Source of the DNA: Rubeoparvulum massiliense
GTDB taxonomy: Bacteria; Bacillota; Bacilli; Rubeoparvulales; Rubeoparvulaceae
Direction of reading: 5' to 3'
DNA length: 64,000 nucleotides
Assembly: GCF_001049895.1 (NCBI RefSeq)
Contig: NZ_CVPE01000005.1
Span: 1-64,000 of the forward strand
Shown here: piece by piece, positions 18,479 through 27,406 of the stretch
Position numbering within the stretch: position 1 is the stretch's first letter
Layout of the letters: each line of letters begins with the position of its first letter
The notes under the pieces: generated by a model
Databases searched by the model: none
Seen by the model: only the letters and a program-made list of their open reading frames with translations
What the model was told of the DNA's origin: nothing
Made by a program: the position numbers and the translations under genes

Positions 18479-19903
18479 CTATTGATCCTGATCCTCCGCT
18501 TCTAAATTGGCTAGAGTGCGCTCAGCATCTTCCTGATATTTTTCCAAGGCCTCATCCACAGTGAGCATACCTTCGATTACTTGGTTAAAATACATCTCAC
18601 CATTCCACGCAATCTCTCGAACCTTATCCAAAGTCGGATCATAGGAGGAATAATCAAAGATTCGATTTAATTCTGGGGTTTCTGTACGTGTAGTAAAGGC
18701 TTGCTTGTTTAACTCCATGCTGGTTGGAATCATATACTCTTCAACCGTACCTAACATACCACGGGAGCGTCCTTTAACCTCCATCATCTTGGCAGACATG
18801 TTGAAGCTAATAAAATCCCATGCAGTGGAAGCATTACTTGAATTTGTAGGAACAGCGAAAAACCATTCTAAGCGAATCGGTGCCCCCATATTGGTATTGG
18901 ATGATGGACTAGGGAAAGCAACAATGTCATAGGCGAATTTCTTCGCATTACGATCATATTTGAATGTATCCTCTAGGCGGCTAACATCCTGAAGAGTCAT
19001 GACGCCCATCGCGGCTAAATTGCCATGAAAAGGTGTACGCGACCAAGGAATCTGATCTTCGCTATATCCAGCATCGATATAATCTTCATATCTTACTGGG
19101 CGGGCAATCTTTTTCTGCTCATATGCATCAGCAAACATGGACCAAAGCTCTCGCCATTCTGGCGTATTCAGATAAGCCGTCTTGGTGTCTAAATCCACGG
19201 GATTGAGTCCCAACTGCGCTGCATAAATGTTAATATATTGGGAAATCTCCCAGCTATCACCTAAGCTTACGCCATAAGTAGCTTCAATCCCTTCGCCTTC
19301 ATTAAAGTTCTCACCAAGGGTAAACAGGTCATCCCAGGTCATGTTATCTGTAGGATAAGGTTGATTAAAGCGATCAAACATCTCTTTGTTATAGGCGAGC
19401 ACATAGGTATCAAATGTGGGAGAAATGGTGTATAGTGTTCCATTCCCCATCCCTTGTAATTTATCTCTCACAGCGGGAACCATTTGGTCTAGATTAAATC
19501 CTTGATCTTGTTTCATAAAAGTATCCAATGGTTGGACGATTCCATTATCAATCAAGGCTTGCATCATCGACTGATTATTCAAAATGACTAGGTCTACTGG
19601 ATGATCCTCAAGCTCTTTGATAACTTCCTGCACTGGGTCAGGTCTTTCCTCGTTTGTAGAGCTCCATCGACCTCGATGATTACGATAAGGATCGATATCG
19701 ACAAATTCTACCTCTACATTGGGATTGGCCACCTGAAAATAGGTCACCCACTCATTGCGAATCCAATCCTCTCCTTCACCTGCTACACGCAAGACCTTCG
19801 GTTCCTTCGTGTTCGTCTCCTGGTTAGTTCCACTGGAGCATCCTGCTAACACCGCCGATAGACCAACAACAACCACCATCATTAAGGCGAACCACTTTTT
19901 CAA
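18479..19903 (-). CDS. Extracellular solute-binding lipoprotein, copy 1
   Basis: 474 residues. Signal peptide with lipobox LAGC (Cys22). It is the most divergent of the four paralogs but keeps YPTDNMTWDDLF, GNGTLYTISPTFDTYVLAYNKEMFDRF and the acidic C-terminus. It is the first solute-binding gene after the ABC transporter genes, 65 nt downstream of the AbrB-fused ATPase. A sugar or peptide ligand would be usual for the family, but the transporter type next to it does not support simple import. Confidence 0.85.
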   Translation of the reverse strand: MKKWFALMMVVVVGLSAVLAGCSSGTNQETNTKEPKVLRVAGEGEDWIRNEWVTYFQVANPNVEVEFVDIDPYRNHRGRWSSTNEERPDPVQEVIKELEDHPVDLVILNNQSMMQALIDNGIVQPLDTFMKQDQGFNLDQMVPAVRDKLQGMGNGTLYTISPTFDTYVLAYNKEMFDRFNQPYPTDNMTWDDLFTLGENFNEGEGIEATYGVSLGDSWEISQYINIYAAQLGLNPVDLDTKTAYLNTPEWRELWSMFADAYEQKKIARPVRYEDYIDAGYSEDQIPWSRTPFHGNLAAMGVMTLQDVSRLEDTFKYDRNAKKFAYDIVAFPSPSSNTNMGAPIRLEWFFAVPTNSSNASTAWDFISFNMSAKMMEVKGRSRGMLGTVEEYMIPTSMELNKQAFTTRTETPELNRIFDYSSYDPTLDKVREIAWNGEMYFNQVIEGMLTVDEALEKYQEDAERTLANLEAEDQDQ

Positions 19904-19968
19904 CTCTTCTCTCCCCTTCGCTATTTCGTTCTACAATACTAGATGAGACATATCCCTACTTCGTTACG

Positions 19969-20859
19969 TTAACTTACGGTCTCCTCAGCTTTTCCATGGA
20001 GAGCATGGGGAGGATGGATCACTATTTTTTCTCCATCGAACTCTAGTGACACCTTATTATCGATGTGCAATGCTCGCAGATACTCCTCAGGGATTTGAAG
20101 GCGACCTACTTTATCCACAACGGCATACTGTTCATGACCTGCTCCTACTCCATCAGATGATTGCTCCCCATCTTCTCTACGTAGGAATTCCGTACTGGTA
20201 AGTCCATCACGGATGGCTACAACACGATCAACCTTATATGCCAAGCTCTGATCGTGGGTAACAATCACCACAGTAACCCCCATCTCTTGATTCACGTGGC
20301 GGAATACATTCATCACCTGGTCAGAGGTAGTCGTGTCCAATGAACCTGTAGGTTCATCAGCCAATAACAGTTGTGGGTCATTCGCTAATGCGATCGCGAT
20401 AGCTACCCGCTGTTGTTCACCACCAGATAGCTGATTTAGTTTGCTATGCAACCGTTCGCCTAGTCCAACAATTTCTAGTAGGTGAATGGCTTTTGCTCGA
20501 TCATGTTTGCCATTGAGCATCATCGGTACTTCCACATTTTCTAGCGCGGTTAAGTAGGGGATGAGATTACGGGCATTGTTTTGCCAAATGAAGCCGACAG
20601 TATTTCGTTTATACTCCACAAGCTGTTCCTCTGTAACCTTGAGGAGATCCCACTCCCCCACCTGTACCTTTCCAGCAGAAGGGTGATCCAATCCGCCAAG
20701 CATATTAAGCAGTGTCGACTTCCCACTACCACTGGTACCGATAATCGCCATCATTTCACCCTTCTTCACCTCAAGATTGAGCCCTTGAAGGGCGACGACT
20801 TCAATATCTTCGGTTTTATAGATTTTTACGAGTCCTTCGCAGTGAATCATATTCTCCAT
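19969..20859 (-). CDS. ABC ATPase (LolD/MacB type) with C-terminal AbrB-like domain
   Basis: 296 residues. ABC domain at 1-225: Walker A GTSGSGKST, signature LSGGEQQR, Walker B LLLADEPTGSLD and the switch His in VIVTHDQS. From about residue 250 there is a SpoVT/AbrB-type swapped-hairpin signature, DKVGRLQIPEEYLRALHIDNKV...IVIHPP. That domain usually binds DNA or mediates dimerisation and is not part of standard ABC ATPases. It follows the permease stop by 1 nt and is surely co-translated with it. Confidence 0.85.
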   Translation of the reverse strand: MENMIHCEGLVKIYKTEDIEVVALQGLNLEVKKGEMMAIIGTSGSGKSTLLNMLGGLDHPSAGKVQVGEWDLLKVTEEQLVEYKRNTVGFIWQNNARNLIPYLTALENVEVPMMLNGKHDRAKAIHLLEIVGLGERLHSKLNQLSGGEQQRVAIAIALANDPQLLLADEPTGSLDTTTSDQVMNVFRHVNQEMGVTVVIVTHDQSLAYKVDRVVAIRDGLTSTEFLRREDGEQSSDGVGAGHEQYAVVDKVGRLQIPEEYLRALHIDNKVSLEFDGEKIVIHPPHALHGKAEETVS

Positions 20860-20860
20860 A

Positions 20861-23743
20861 TTATCGCTCCTCGCCTAGTTTCACCGCTTGGTGAATTCGT
20901 AAGCTACGCATTCTCATCACCAGTAGACCCACGCCAATCGCCATCATGATCAGTACGACCACAAACATATTGGTCAGATCTCCTTGCTCAAAGACCACGC
21001 GGAACGGTGGTACCTGTGTAGCGGACCCCTCTGCACTCTGTAAGAATGGTAGAAAAGCGTAACTTGCAACACGACCAGCAACAATCCCTAAGAAGATGGA
21101 GAGCCCCGCTGTAAGCAATTGCTCCACCATCAGGGTGGTGGTTAACTGTCGCCTTGTCAAACCAATGGCACGCAATACCCCAAACTGCAGGGTTCGTGCT
21201 CGCAGGCTAAAGAACCAGAATAGTACATAGCCAAGCAAGGAGATGAGAATCGAGATTAAAAATCCGAGACTAAGAATTCCATAAACACCACCACGAGATG
21301 GATGCTTATTCTGAATAATTTGGTCCGTTCTCGTATCAACCACCTTGGAGAGATAGATCCCTTTATCAGCTAAACCATATACAAGGTCGCGAACACTTCC
21401 ACCATCTTGCATCTTAAACCAAACCTCATAAGGACGCATCGGTAATTCCTCATGAATATAGCTGAGGTTGGTAATAAAGAATGGCTTATCATTGGGGTTT
21501 AAGGTAGGCCAGTATGGAACTGTCGCTACCACTACGAACTCTACAGGCTGTTGCTGAATAATCAAATTGACTTGATGCCCTGGTTCAATCCCATTCTCCT
21601 TGGCAAACTTATCAGAAATAATCACACCCTGTGCATATACTCCAAGGCCATTTAAGTATTTATCAGATGTTGCAGGGTTAAGACCATCACGGAATTGGGC
21701 CACCTTATAGAACGAGTCATTATCAATAGCCATCATATTCCCCTTGCCAAGACTCCGCTTCGCCACAGAGAGGGTGACTTCATCCTTATAAACCCGTGTT
21801 GCTTCTTCAACCCCCTCCATATTACGATAAATTTCAAAGGGAGGTTCTACATATCGAATAGGAATACGACTATAGTCAATTCCACCTTGACCAGGCATGC
21901 TCCCTGGTCGTCCGCCTGGTGCTCTTGAACCACCAGAATTGTTATTGCCTCCTTGTTGCTTCTCTAACTCCTTCTGTAATGCTTCTTGATCCGCATGACC
22001 TTCCCAAATAGCTTGAAGTACCACATCAGCACCATTTTGATACCAGAGGCGATCATTGGAGTTCATATCGATGGTTCGAGCTGCTGACGAATTATAGACA
22101 CCCAAGCCAAGGGTAAGGACAAGGAGTAACATGATGGGATGATATTGTCGTGCAGACCGCGCCAACTGTGTCATTCCCAAATAGACAGAGGTAGGCGCAT
22201 ACTTCTTACTAAGAAAGAGTAAAGACTTTAACAAAAATGGAAAAAGTCGTAAAAACAAAAGTCCTACAGCAAATAAGGAAAGGGCAGGAACAAAGAATGT
22301 TAAAGGATGTACCTGCAGTTGGTCAGCTGTTAGTCCTGTCTGAACCAACGTAAGCTCTCGCTGTTTAAAGAGGTACCAGCCATACCCAGCCACTCCTAAT
22401 AGGATGAAGTCAAAGCCGAAGCGATACCAGAATGGTTTCTTCGATTTACGTGCCATCTCTTGCTTGTGGTTAACAATGCTTTGCTTCGCATATTGAATAG
22501 CAGGAATAACACTAGCTAATACTGCAAATAAGACTGCAGCTAAACCATATAAAATAGCCGTTAATGATACTTCGATTGGAATGGTTTTTCGACTGACAAA
22601 TTCTAGAAAACCGCTGGAACTCCCGATACTCTTCGCCATTATAAAGCCGAGAATTCCACCGACAAAGAGTGCGACCAAACCGAGGATGATCCCTTCCAAT
22701 AAATAGAGCCAAAAGATCTGCTTGGTACTCCCACCACGACTTCGCAGTGTAGCGATATCCTGTTGCTGTCTTTCTAGGGCTTGTCGAGAGTTCATGGAAA
22801 CATAGTAAAAGACTAGCACAAGAATGGGAGCAACCAGTGTAAAGAGTAGTGTCTTCATCTGTTGGTTCTGTACTCGGAAGTACTCTAAGGTATCATAAAA
22901 GCTAATCTCAACTTTGGTGTAAGGTAATACTTGATTCAGCTGATAATCTAGACCTTTCAACCATTTAGCAGTCTGGGCAATCTGCTTGGTCTTCATCTCA
23001 CCGAGATTATATTTTAGATACCAAGAAGCTTCACCGAGGGGAACCTCTTGCTTCTGGAGGATCTCATCAAGAAAGACAGTTTCAGAAACCAGAAACTGAT
23101 TGTTTAATCGATCAGTTCCTTGGAACCAGAACGTATCATCAGGATTTTTTACCTGATAGGCTCCAACCACTTCAATGACTAATGGCTTCTTACCTTGTAC
23201 AGGATAACGAAATTGTGTGCCCACACTAAAGTTCTTAATATGCAGAGCATCCTCCGGCACGATGGCTTCAATGACACCGTTGGGAGCCTTGTCAGAATAC
23301 ATTCGTCCTTGGACAATCTCAATCTGTTTTTCCACTTCTGAGGCCACACCTACGCCCATCTCACGGCGACGGCTGGGATCTACAGCATCAGGATCCACGG
23401 GGGTGATCCGTTCGTTCCGTAATCCCATGGTTTCATAGAGCGTCTCATTAGGAAAGCCAGCCTGCATTGTCACTTCTTCAGCAACATACTTGCGCATGGC
23501 ATTGAATTTATCTAGTTCTGCCTTCTCACTACCCATCCGTTGATAACGGAGGACCATGGAACCAGCTGGTAAGCCTTCACTCTGCGCTTCCAGTTCTTTA
23601 TTAACGAATCGTTGCATCGAACCATCAGTATACATGGGAATGCTCGTCGTGAGTGCGACGGCAATGATCAAGCCCAGTAACGAGCTTCCCGTCAACCAAC
23701 GGTTACTCCACATTTTCCTAAAAAGAAAACGAAAGATTTGCAT
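20861..23743 (-). CDS. Large FtsX/MacB-type ABC permease
   Basis: 960 residues. An N-terminal membrane helix (about 17-38) is followed by a long extracellular domain, then several helices (about 295-425), a short middle helix pair, a second large extracellular part containing a Gly/Ser/Pro-rich linker (GGNNNSGGSRAPGGRPG), and a C-terminal FtsX helical bundle with LRAIGLTRRQL. Such permeases extrude or mechanically act on envelope substrates rather than import sugars. It lies between the adaptor gene (2-nt gap) and the AbrB-fused ATPase (1-nt gap). Confidence 0.88.
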   Translation of the reverse strand: MQIFRFLFRKMWSNRWLTGSSLLGLIIAVALTTSIPMYTDGSMQRFVNKELEAQSEGLPAGSMVLRYQRMGSEKAELDKFNAMRKYVAEEVTMQAGFPNETLYETMGLRNERITPVDPDAVDPSRRREMGVGVASEVEKQIEIVQGRMYSDKAPNGVIEAIVPEDALHIKNFSVGTQFRYPVQGKKPLVIEVVGAYQVKNPDDTFWFQGTDRLNNQFLVSETVFLDEILQKQEVPLGEASWYLKYNLGEMKTKQIAQTAKWLKGLDYQLNQVLPYTKVEISFYDTLEYFRVQNQQMKTLLFTLVAPILVLVFYYVSMNSRQALERQQQDIATLRSRGGSTKQIFWLYLLEGIILGLVALFVGGILGFIMAKSIGSSSGFLEFVSRKTIPIEVSLTAILYGLAAVLFAVLASVIPAIQYAKQSIVNHKQEMARKSKKPFWYRFGFDFILLGVAGYGWYLFKQRELTLVQTGLTADQLQVHPLTFFVPALSLFAVGLLFLRLFPFLLKSLLFLSKKYAPTSVYLGMTQLARSARQYHPIMLLLVLTLGLGVYNSSAARTIDMNSNDRLWYQNGADVVLQAIWEGHADQEALQKELEKQQGGNNNSGGSRAPGGRPGSMPGQGGIDYSRIPIRYVEPPFEIYRNMEGVEEATRVYKDEVTLSVAKRSLGKGNMMAIDNDSFYKVAQFRDGLNPATSDKYLNGLGVYAQGVIISDKFAKENGIEPGHQVNLIIQQQPVEFVVVATVPYWPTLNPNDKPFFITNLSYIHEELPMRPYEVWFKMQDGGSVRDLVYGLADKGIYLSKVVDTRTDQIIQNKHPSRGGVYGILSLGFLISILISLLGYVLFWFFSLRARTLQFGVLRAIGLTRRQLTTTLMVEQLLTAGLSIFLGIVAGRVASYAFLPFLQSAEGSATQVPPFRVVFEQGDLTNMFVVVLIMMAIGVGLLVMRMRSLRIHQAVKLGEER

Positions 23744-23745
23744 GA

Positions 23746-24885
23746 CTATCGCCCTTCGACAATCTGACCTTCTTCAAGGCCTGAGATTATTTCCACCTTG
23801 GTTGCCGTCTGCATTCCTACTTCAACATCCACTTCGCGCTTGTTACCCTCTTTATCAATCACTTTCACGTAATTACGTCCTCCATAGGTACGTAATGAAG
23901 CAGGAGGAATATAAAGTACATTCACCTTTTCCTGCAGGAGAACAGAGACACTGGCTCTCATTCCTCTTGTTGCAGAATCCGGTACCTTCGGTAACTCAAT
24001 GAGTACATATTCTTTAATCTTCTCTTCAGGTTTCTTCTCTTGACTGTCATAACGACCGCCATAATAATTATTGTTATTATTTTGATTATCATCAGTTATC
24101 GGAAGACGCATAATTTTACCTGTGATGGCTGCCGCTCCACTGATTTCAACTTTTACTTCTTGACCAATATACATGTCCTTCCACTTGTCTTCTGTGGTTT
24201 TAAAACCAACCACTAGCTGATTCGTATCAGCAACAAAAATTACGGACTGGTTCTTTATTGAGGTGTCCCCTTCTTGGCGATACACATTGATCACTTCGCC
24301 AGCAAAAGGAGCAGTGATTTTTGCATCGTTAGCCTGCCCAATGAGATCCTCATATTCTTGCTTCTTAATTTCGTAAAGTAATTTTGCTTCTTCAACTTGA
24401 ATCTCGCGGTTTAACTCTGCGGTGTTATCATCTTCCTGTTCATTGCTTACATCTTCCCCACGGAGAACCTTGACGAGATTATTTTTAGCATCTTCCACCT
24501 CTAACTTTTTTTGAAGGATTCGTAATTCAATTGATTTTTCATCCTTCTCTTTCATCTCTAACTCCGCTAAAAGCTGGCCCTCAGTAACTTTATCGCCAGC
24601 CTTCACATGAATCTTTTTAATCTCTTTTCCTTCAATTTTAAATGATAAGGACTGCTCGCGAAGAGAGACCATCTCTCCCTTCCCTTTGAAGTATTCCTGA
24701 ATATTGCCCCGCTCCACTTTGTACTCTGGTTTTTTCGAAATGGGCGGAGGTGCAATAACCGGAATCACTTCTTCCTCTTCCTCCTTAGGAAAAAGAGAAC
24801 ATCCTGGTAAGATGGTAAAAATCAATGCAACGACCAGGAGAAGTTTACTGAACTTGTAAGCGCCCGTCGACCATTTCATAAACAT
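23746..24885 (-). CDS. HlyD/YknX-like efflux adaptor, lipid anchored
   Basis: 379 residues. Lipobox LPGC (Cys29), then an acidic stretch and the biotinyl-lipoyl-like half motif IHVKAGDKVTEGQLLAELE. A coiled-coil hairpin (about 135-190), a second lipoyl half (ITAPFAGEVINVYRQEGD) and beta-barrel and membrane-proximal domains follow. It matches membrane-fusion adaptors of MacAB/YknXYZ systems. The ATG at 24885 has GGAGG 9 nt upstream and overlaps the ATPase gene by 41 nt. A run of Asn codons (NQNNNNNYYGG) sits in the beta-barrel region. Confidence 0.87.
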   Translation of the reverse strand: MFMKWSTGAYKFSKLLLVVALIFTILPGCSLFPKEEEEEVIPVIAPPPISKKPEYKVERGNIQEYFKGKGEMVSLREQSLSFKIEGKEIKKIHVKAGDKVTEGQLLAELEMKEKDEKSIELRILQKKLEVEDAKNNLVKVLRGEDVSNEQEDDNTAELNREIQVEEAKLLYEIKKQEYEDLIGQANDAKITAPFAGEVINVYRQEGDTSIKNQSVIFVADTNQLVVGFKTTEDKWKDMYIGQEVKVEISGAAAITGKIMRLPITDDNQNNNNNYYGGRYDSQEKKPEEKIKEYVLIELPKVPDSATRGMRASVSVLLQEKVNVLYIPPASLRTYGGRNYVKVIDKEGNKREVDVEVGMQTATKVEIISGLEEGQIVEGR

Positions 24886-25531
24886 GATCTGCAACCTCCA
24901 TTATGGTGGGATCATGGGTAGTCATACAAATCGTGATCCCTTCTTCTTTAACTAATTGGCGAAAAATATCCATGACATGATGAGCCGTCTTCGAATCCAA
25001 CTCTGCTGTAGGCTCATCAGCAAGAATAAATGTAGGATGATGAACGATTGCTCTTGCGATGGCGACCCGTTGTTGTTCACCACCACTCATCTCAAACGGA
25101 CGGTGTTTTGCCCGCTTCGTCAATCCTACCAATTCCAAGCATGTTGCCACTCGTTCTTTCCATTCACTGCGTGGTACATGGGCTAGGCGGCAGCCTAACT
25201 CCACATTCTCCTCTGCGGAAAGAAGAGGCATCAAGGCGAAGGATTGAAAGATAAATCCGTAATTTTTTTGTCTTAATCGTGTTCGTTCATCATCGCTCAG
25301 TTCATTCAGGTTCTGATCACTAAACCAGACCTCTCCAGATGAGGGAGTATCTAATCCACCTATAATATTTAATAGTGTCGTCTTCCCTGAACCTGAGCGA
25401 CCCTTTAGTATAACCAGCTCACCCTTGTCAATCTCCATCTCAATATCCTTGAGAACATGCAGCTCCCGGTTCCCAGCTGGGAACTTGCGTTGCACATGAT
25501 TGACGCGGATTAGGACCTGATTCTCCTCCAT
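24845..25531 (-). CDS. ABC transporter ATP-binding protein (LolD/YknY type)
   Basis: 228 residues of ABC ATPase: Walker A GRSGSGKTT, Q-loop FIFQSFAL, signature MSGGEQQR, Walker B FILADEPTAELD and switch His in MTTHDPT. It is the first gene of the probable eight-gene operon 25531-14015. As a second ATPase beside a single permease gene, it may form a heterodimer with the AbrB-fused ATPase. ATG follows AAAGGGAGAGAGCGTC. Confidence 0.9.
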   Translation of the reverse strand: MEENQVLIRVNHVQRKFPAGNRELHVLKDIEMEIDKGELVILKGRSGSGKTTLLNIIGGLDTPSSGEVWFSDQNLNELSDDERTRLRQKNYGFIFQSFALMPLLSAEENVELGCRLAHVPRSEWKERVATCLELVGLTKRAKHRPFEMSGGEQQRVAIARAIVHHPTFILADEPTAELDSKTAHHVMDIFRQLVKEEGITICMTTHDPTIMEVADHVYEMVDGRLQVQ

Positions 25532-25660
25532 GACGCTCTCTCCCTTTCTCCTTTCAAAAATCTTCTACTCCCTTTTATAGACGAACGAGGTGGGCAATAA
25601 GTTACAACAATTTCTTTATGATCACATAGCGAAGATAATGCGTAGAAAATTGGCTAAACA

Positions 25661-25683
25661 AAAAACCTGCTAAGTATAGCAGG
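25661..25683 (-). terminator. Rho-independent terminator after the 3-methyladenine glycosylase
   Basis: On the minus strand, CCTGCTA and TAGCAGG arms with a TACT loop are followed by TTTTTTG, just past the glycosylase stop. Confidence 0.92.
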
Positions 25684-25688
25684 CTCCC

Positions 25689-26306
25689 TTACTTTTTTTT
25701 CGATGGTTTCACGGAAATACACGGATGGCCCTGAATAAAATAACGCCAAGGTCGGCCTACAAATTCTTCGGCATACGCAATATTGACCCGCGCCCCACTA
25801 CTAATAATAAAAGGTTCTGTCTCACTTCCATGACGAAGGTAGAGTGACTCGCCAGCCACTAGATCATAGCCATAAAAGGCTTTATCAATGGCCAACGATT
25901 GACACAGCTTACCTGGGCCATTGGTGAGATTACAGAGATTGGGACGGGTGATCTTGCGATTATTTTTCATCGCTTCAATTCCCTCAAGAGGTTCAAGTGC
26001 ACGGATCAGGACACCTTCAGGTTTTCCTGGTTGATTGGTAATCACATTGAAGTTATAATACATTCCATAAATGAAGTAAACATAGGCAAACCCGGCTGGG
26101 CCGAACATCACTTCTGTACGTGGAGTACGCCGATTGCCAAAGGAGTGAGCTGCTTTATCTTCTGGACCAAGGTAGGCTTCTGTTTCCACAATTCGCCCCA
26201 CGAGCAATTGCTTATTTTGCTTTCGTACCAATTCCTTACCCAATAACTCCTGGGCCACCACGCGAGCATCACGATTAAAGAAGTCGTAGGAGAGTCTCCT
26301 TGTCAC
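25689..26306 (-). CDS. 3-methyladenine DNA glycosylase (AAG/Mpg family)
   Basis: 205 residues. A monofunctional base-excision glycosylase that removes alkylated purines. Family motifs: LGKELVRK, VGRIVETEAYLGPEDKAAHSFGNRRTPRTEVMFG (catalytic Glu in ETEAY), YVYFIYGMYYNFNV and LTNGPGKLCQSLAI. The GTG at 26306 sits behind GGAGGGAAGG; ATGs at 26321 and 26324 are alternatives. The start lies inside the end of the HD-GYP gene, so the two are co-transcribed. Confidence 0.9.
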   Translation of the reverse strand: MTRRLSYDFFNRDARVVAQELLGKELVRKQNKQLLVGRIVETEAYLGPEDKAAHSFGNRRTPRTEVMFGPAGFAYVYFIYGMYYNFNVITNQPGKPEGVLIRALEPLEGIEAMKNNRKITRPNLCNLTNGPGKLCQSLAIDKAFYGYDLVAGESLYLRHGSETEPFIISSGARVNIAYAEEFVGRPWRYFIQGHPCISVKPSKKK

Positions 26307-27276
26307 ATTCCTTCCCTCCATCAATCAGGATCGTCGGTTCATCTTCTAGCGAGATTTCCTGCATATTACCTTTACGAACAATGGGACGTTGCATTAAATT
26401 ACGAATCCCTGTAACCACCACTTCTTCACCTGACATTAAATGTACGGTTGTCCCTGGGGGATATGGTGGAACAGAACGAATAAATGCGCTTATGATCTCC
26501 GGCGCAAAAACCGTATCACTAAGTGCCATAATCGTTTCCATCACAAGATGTGGTTTATTTCCTCGCGATATCGCCTTTTCATAAAAATTGGCGATACTTA
26601 CAATCTGTGCGTAGGGAATGATCTGCATCCCTCGGATCTCCCGAGGATAACCCTTACCATTCCAACGTTCATGGTGCTGATAGGACACGTGAGCACACAT
26701 GAGGTTTAACTCATGAATATGACGAAGAAATTGAAAGCCTGCTTTGGGGTGCTCCTTTACTTCTTCAATAAGCACTTTCCCAATATCATGGAGCAGCGCC
26801 CCAAGAATCAAGTCACGCAACTGTATGTTATTGTATCCCATTTGGCGACCGATCTCCAAACTAAGAATGGCCACATTGACAGAGTGCGTGTAGAGCAGCA
26901 GATCCTTCGCCATGGTGGTAGAGGGAATTAATGCGAGGATTTTACGACGCTGAACTTCGATGATCAATTGTCCCGCAAGCTCCTGTAAAGCAATTAAGTT
27001 CAATTTCTCTTCCTTTTTCACTTGATTAAATGTCTGATGAACTATTTTCACTGCATCCATCCACGTAGGCATATCGAACATTTCATCCATGGTGATATCA
27101 TGAGAGATTGCATCTTCAACAAAGAGATAACGAATCCCTAGTTCCTTTAATGTGGTTAAATATTTATCATGTATGGTCGCACCTTGGTTGAGTAGAACAC
27201 GATGGTATTGATCATGGATCGGCTTCGCCAATTGCATCGTCTCTCGTTCATACTCATCAATCTCTATTAGCCGCAC
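26275..27276 (-). CDS. HD-GYP domain protein (probable c-di-GMP phosphodiesterase)
   Basis: 333 residues. An N-terminal region of about 130 residues resembles the DUF3391-like start of HD-GYP proteins. It is followed by an HD domain (LLHDIGK) and the variant GYP motif HHERWNGKGYP, with Asn where most active enzymes have Asp. There is no receiver or membrane domain, so it is cytosolic. The GTG start follows AGGAGGAGTAGGCA. It overlaps the downstream glycosylase by 32 nt. c-di-GMP hydrolysis is likely but the N for D change leaves some doubt. Confidence 0.85.
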   Translation of the reverse strand: MRLIEIDEYERETMQLAKPIHDQYHRVLLNQGATIHDKYLTTLKELGIRYLFVEDAISHDITMDEMFDMPTWMDAVKIVHQTFNQVKKEEKLNLIALQELAGQLIIEVQRRKILALIPSTTMAKDLLLYTHSVNVAILSLEIGRQMGYNNIQLRDLILGALLHDIGKVLIEEVKEHPKAGFQFLRHIHELNLMCAHVSYQHHERWNGKGYPREIRGMQIIPYAQIVSIANFYEKAISRGNKPHLVMETIMALSDTVFAPEIISAFIRSVPPYPPGTTVHLMSGEEVVVTGIRNLMQRPIVRKGNMQEISLEDEPTILIDGGKECDKETLLRLL

Positions 27277-27310
27277 TGCCTACTCCTCCTAACAAGTTAC
27301 AAAGCTGACA

Positions 27311-27332
27311 TATATACCTTATAGGGTATATA
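27311..27332. repeat. Palindrome upstream of the HD-GYP gene
   Basis: TATATACC (27311-27318) and GGTATATA (27325-27332) form a perfect 8-bp inverted repeat with a 6-bp spacer. It lies about 35 bp before the HD-GYP start codon, within the likely promoter, so it may be an operator. Confidence 0.4.
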
Positions 27333-27341
27333 TTTGTCTGC

Positions 27342-27366
27342 AAAAAAAGCAGTGCCATGCACTGCC
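27342..27366 (-). terminator. Rho-independent terminator after the GDYXXLXY gene
   Basis: On the minus strand, GCAGTGC and GCACTGC arms with an ATG loop are followed by TTTTTTT. Confidence 0.92.
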
Positions 27367-27406
27367 TTGCTCTTTCAAGTTGGTTCTGATCGAAATGCCG
27401 ATTCTT

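Noticed and set aside
14015-19903. A sugar ABC importer operon
   Set aside because: Four solute-binding proteins suggest it, but no MalF/MalG-type permeases or MsmX-like ATPase are present; the adjacent permease is FtsX/MacB-like.
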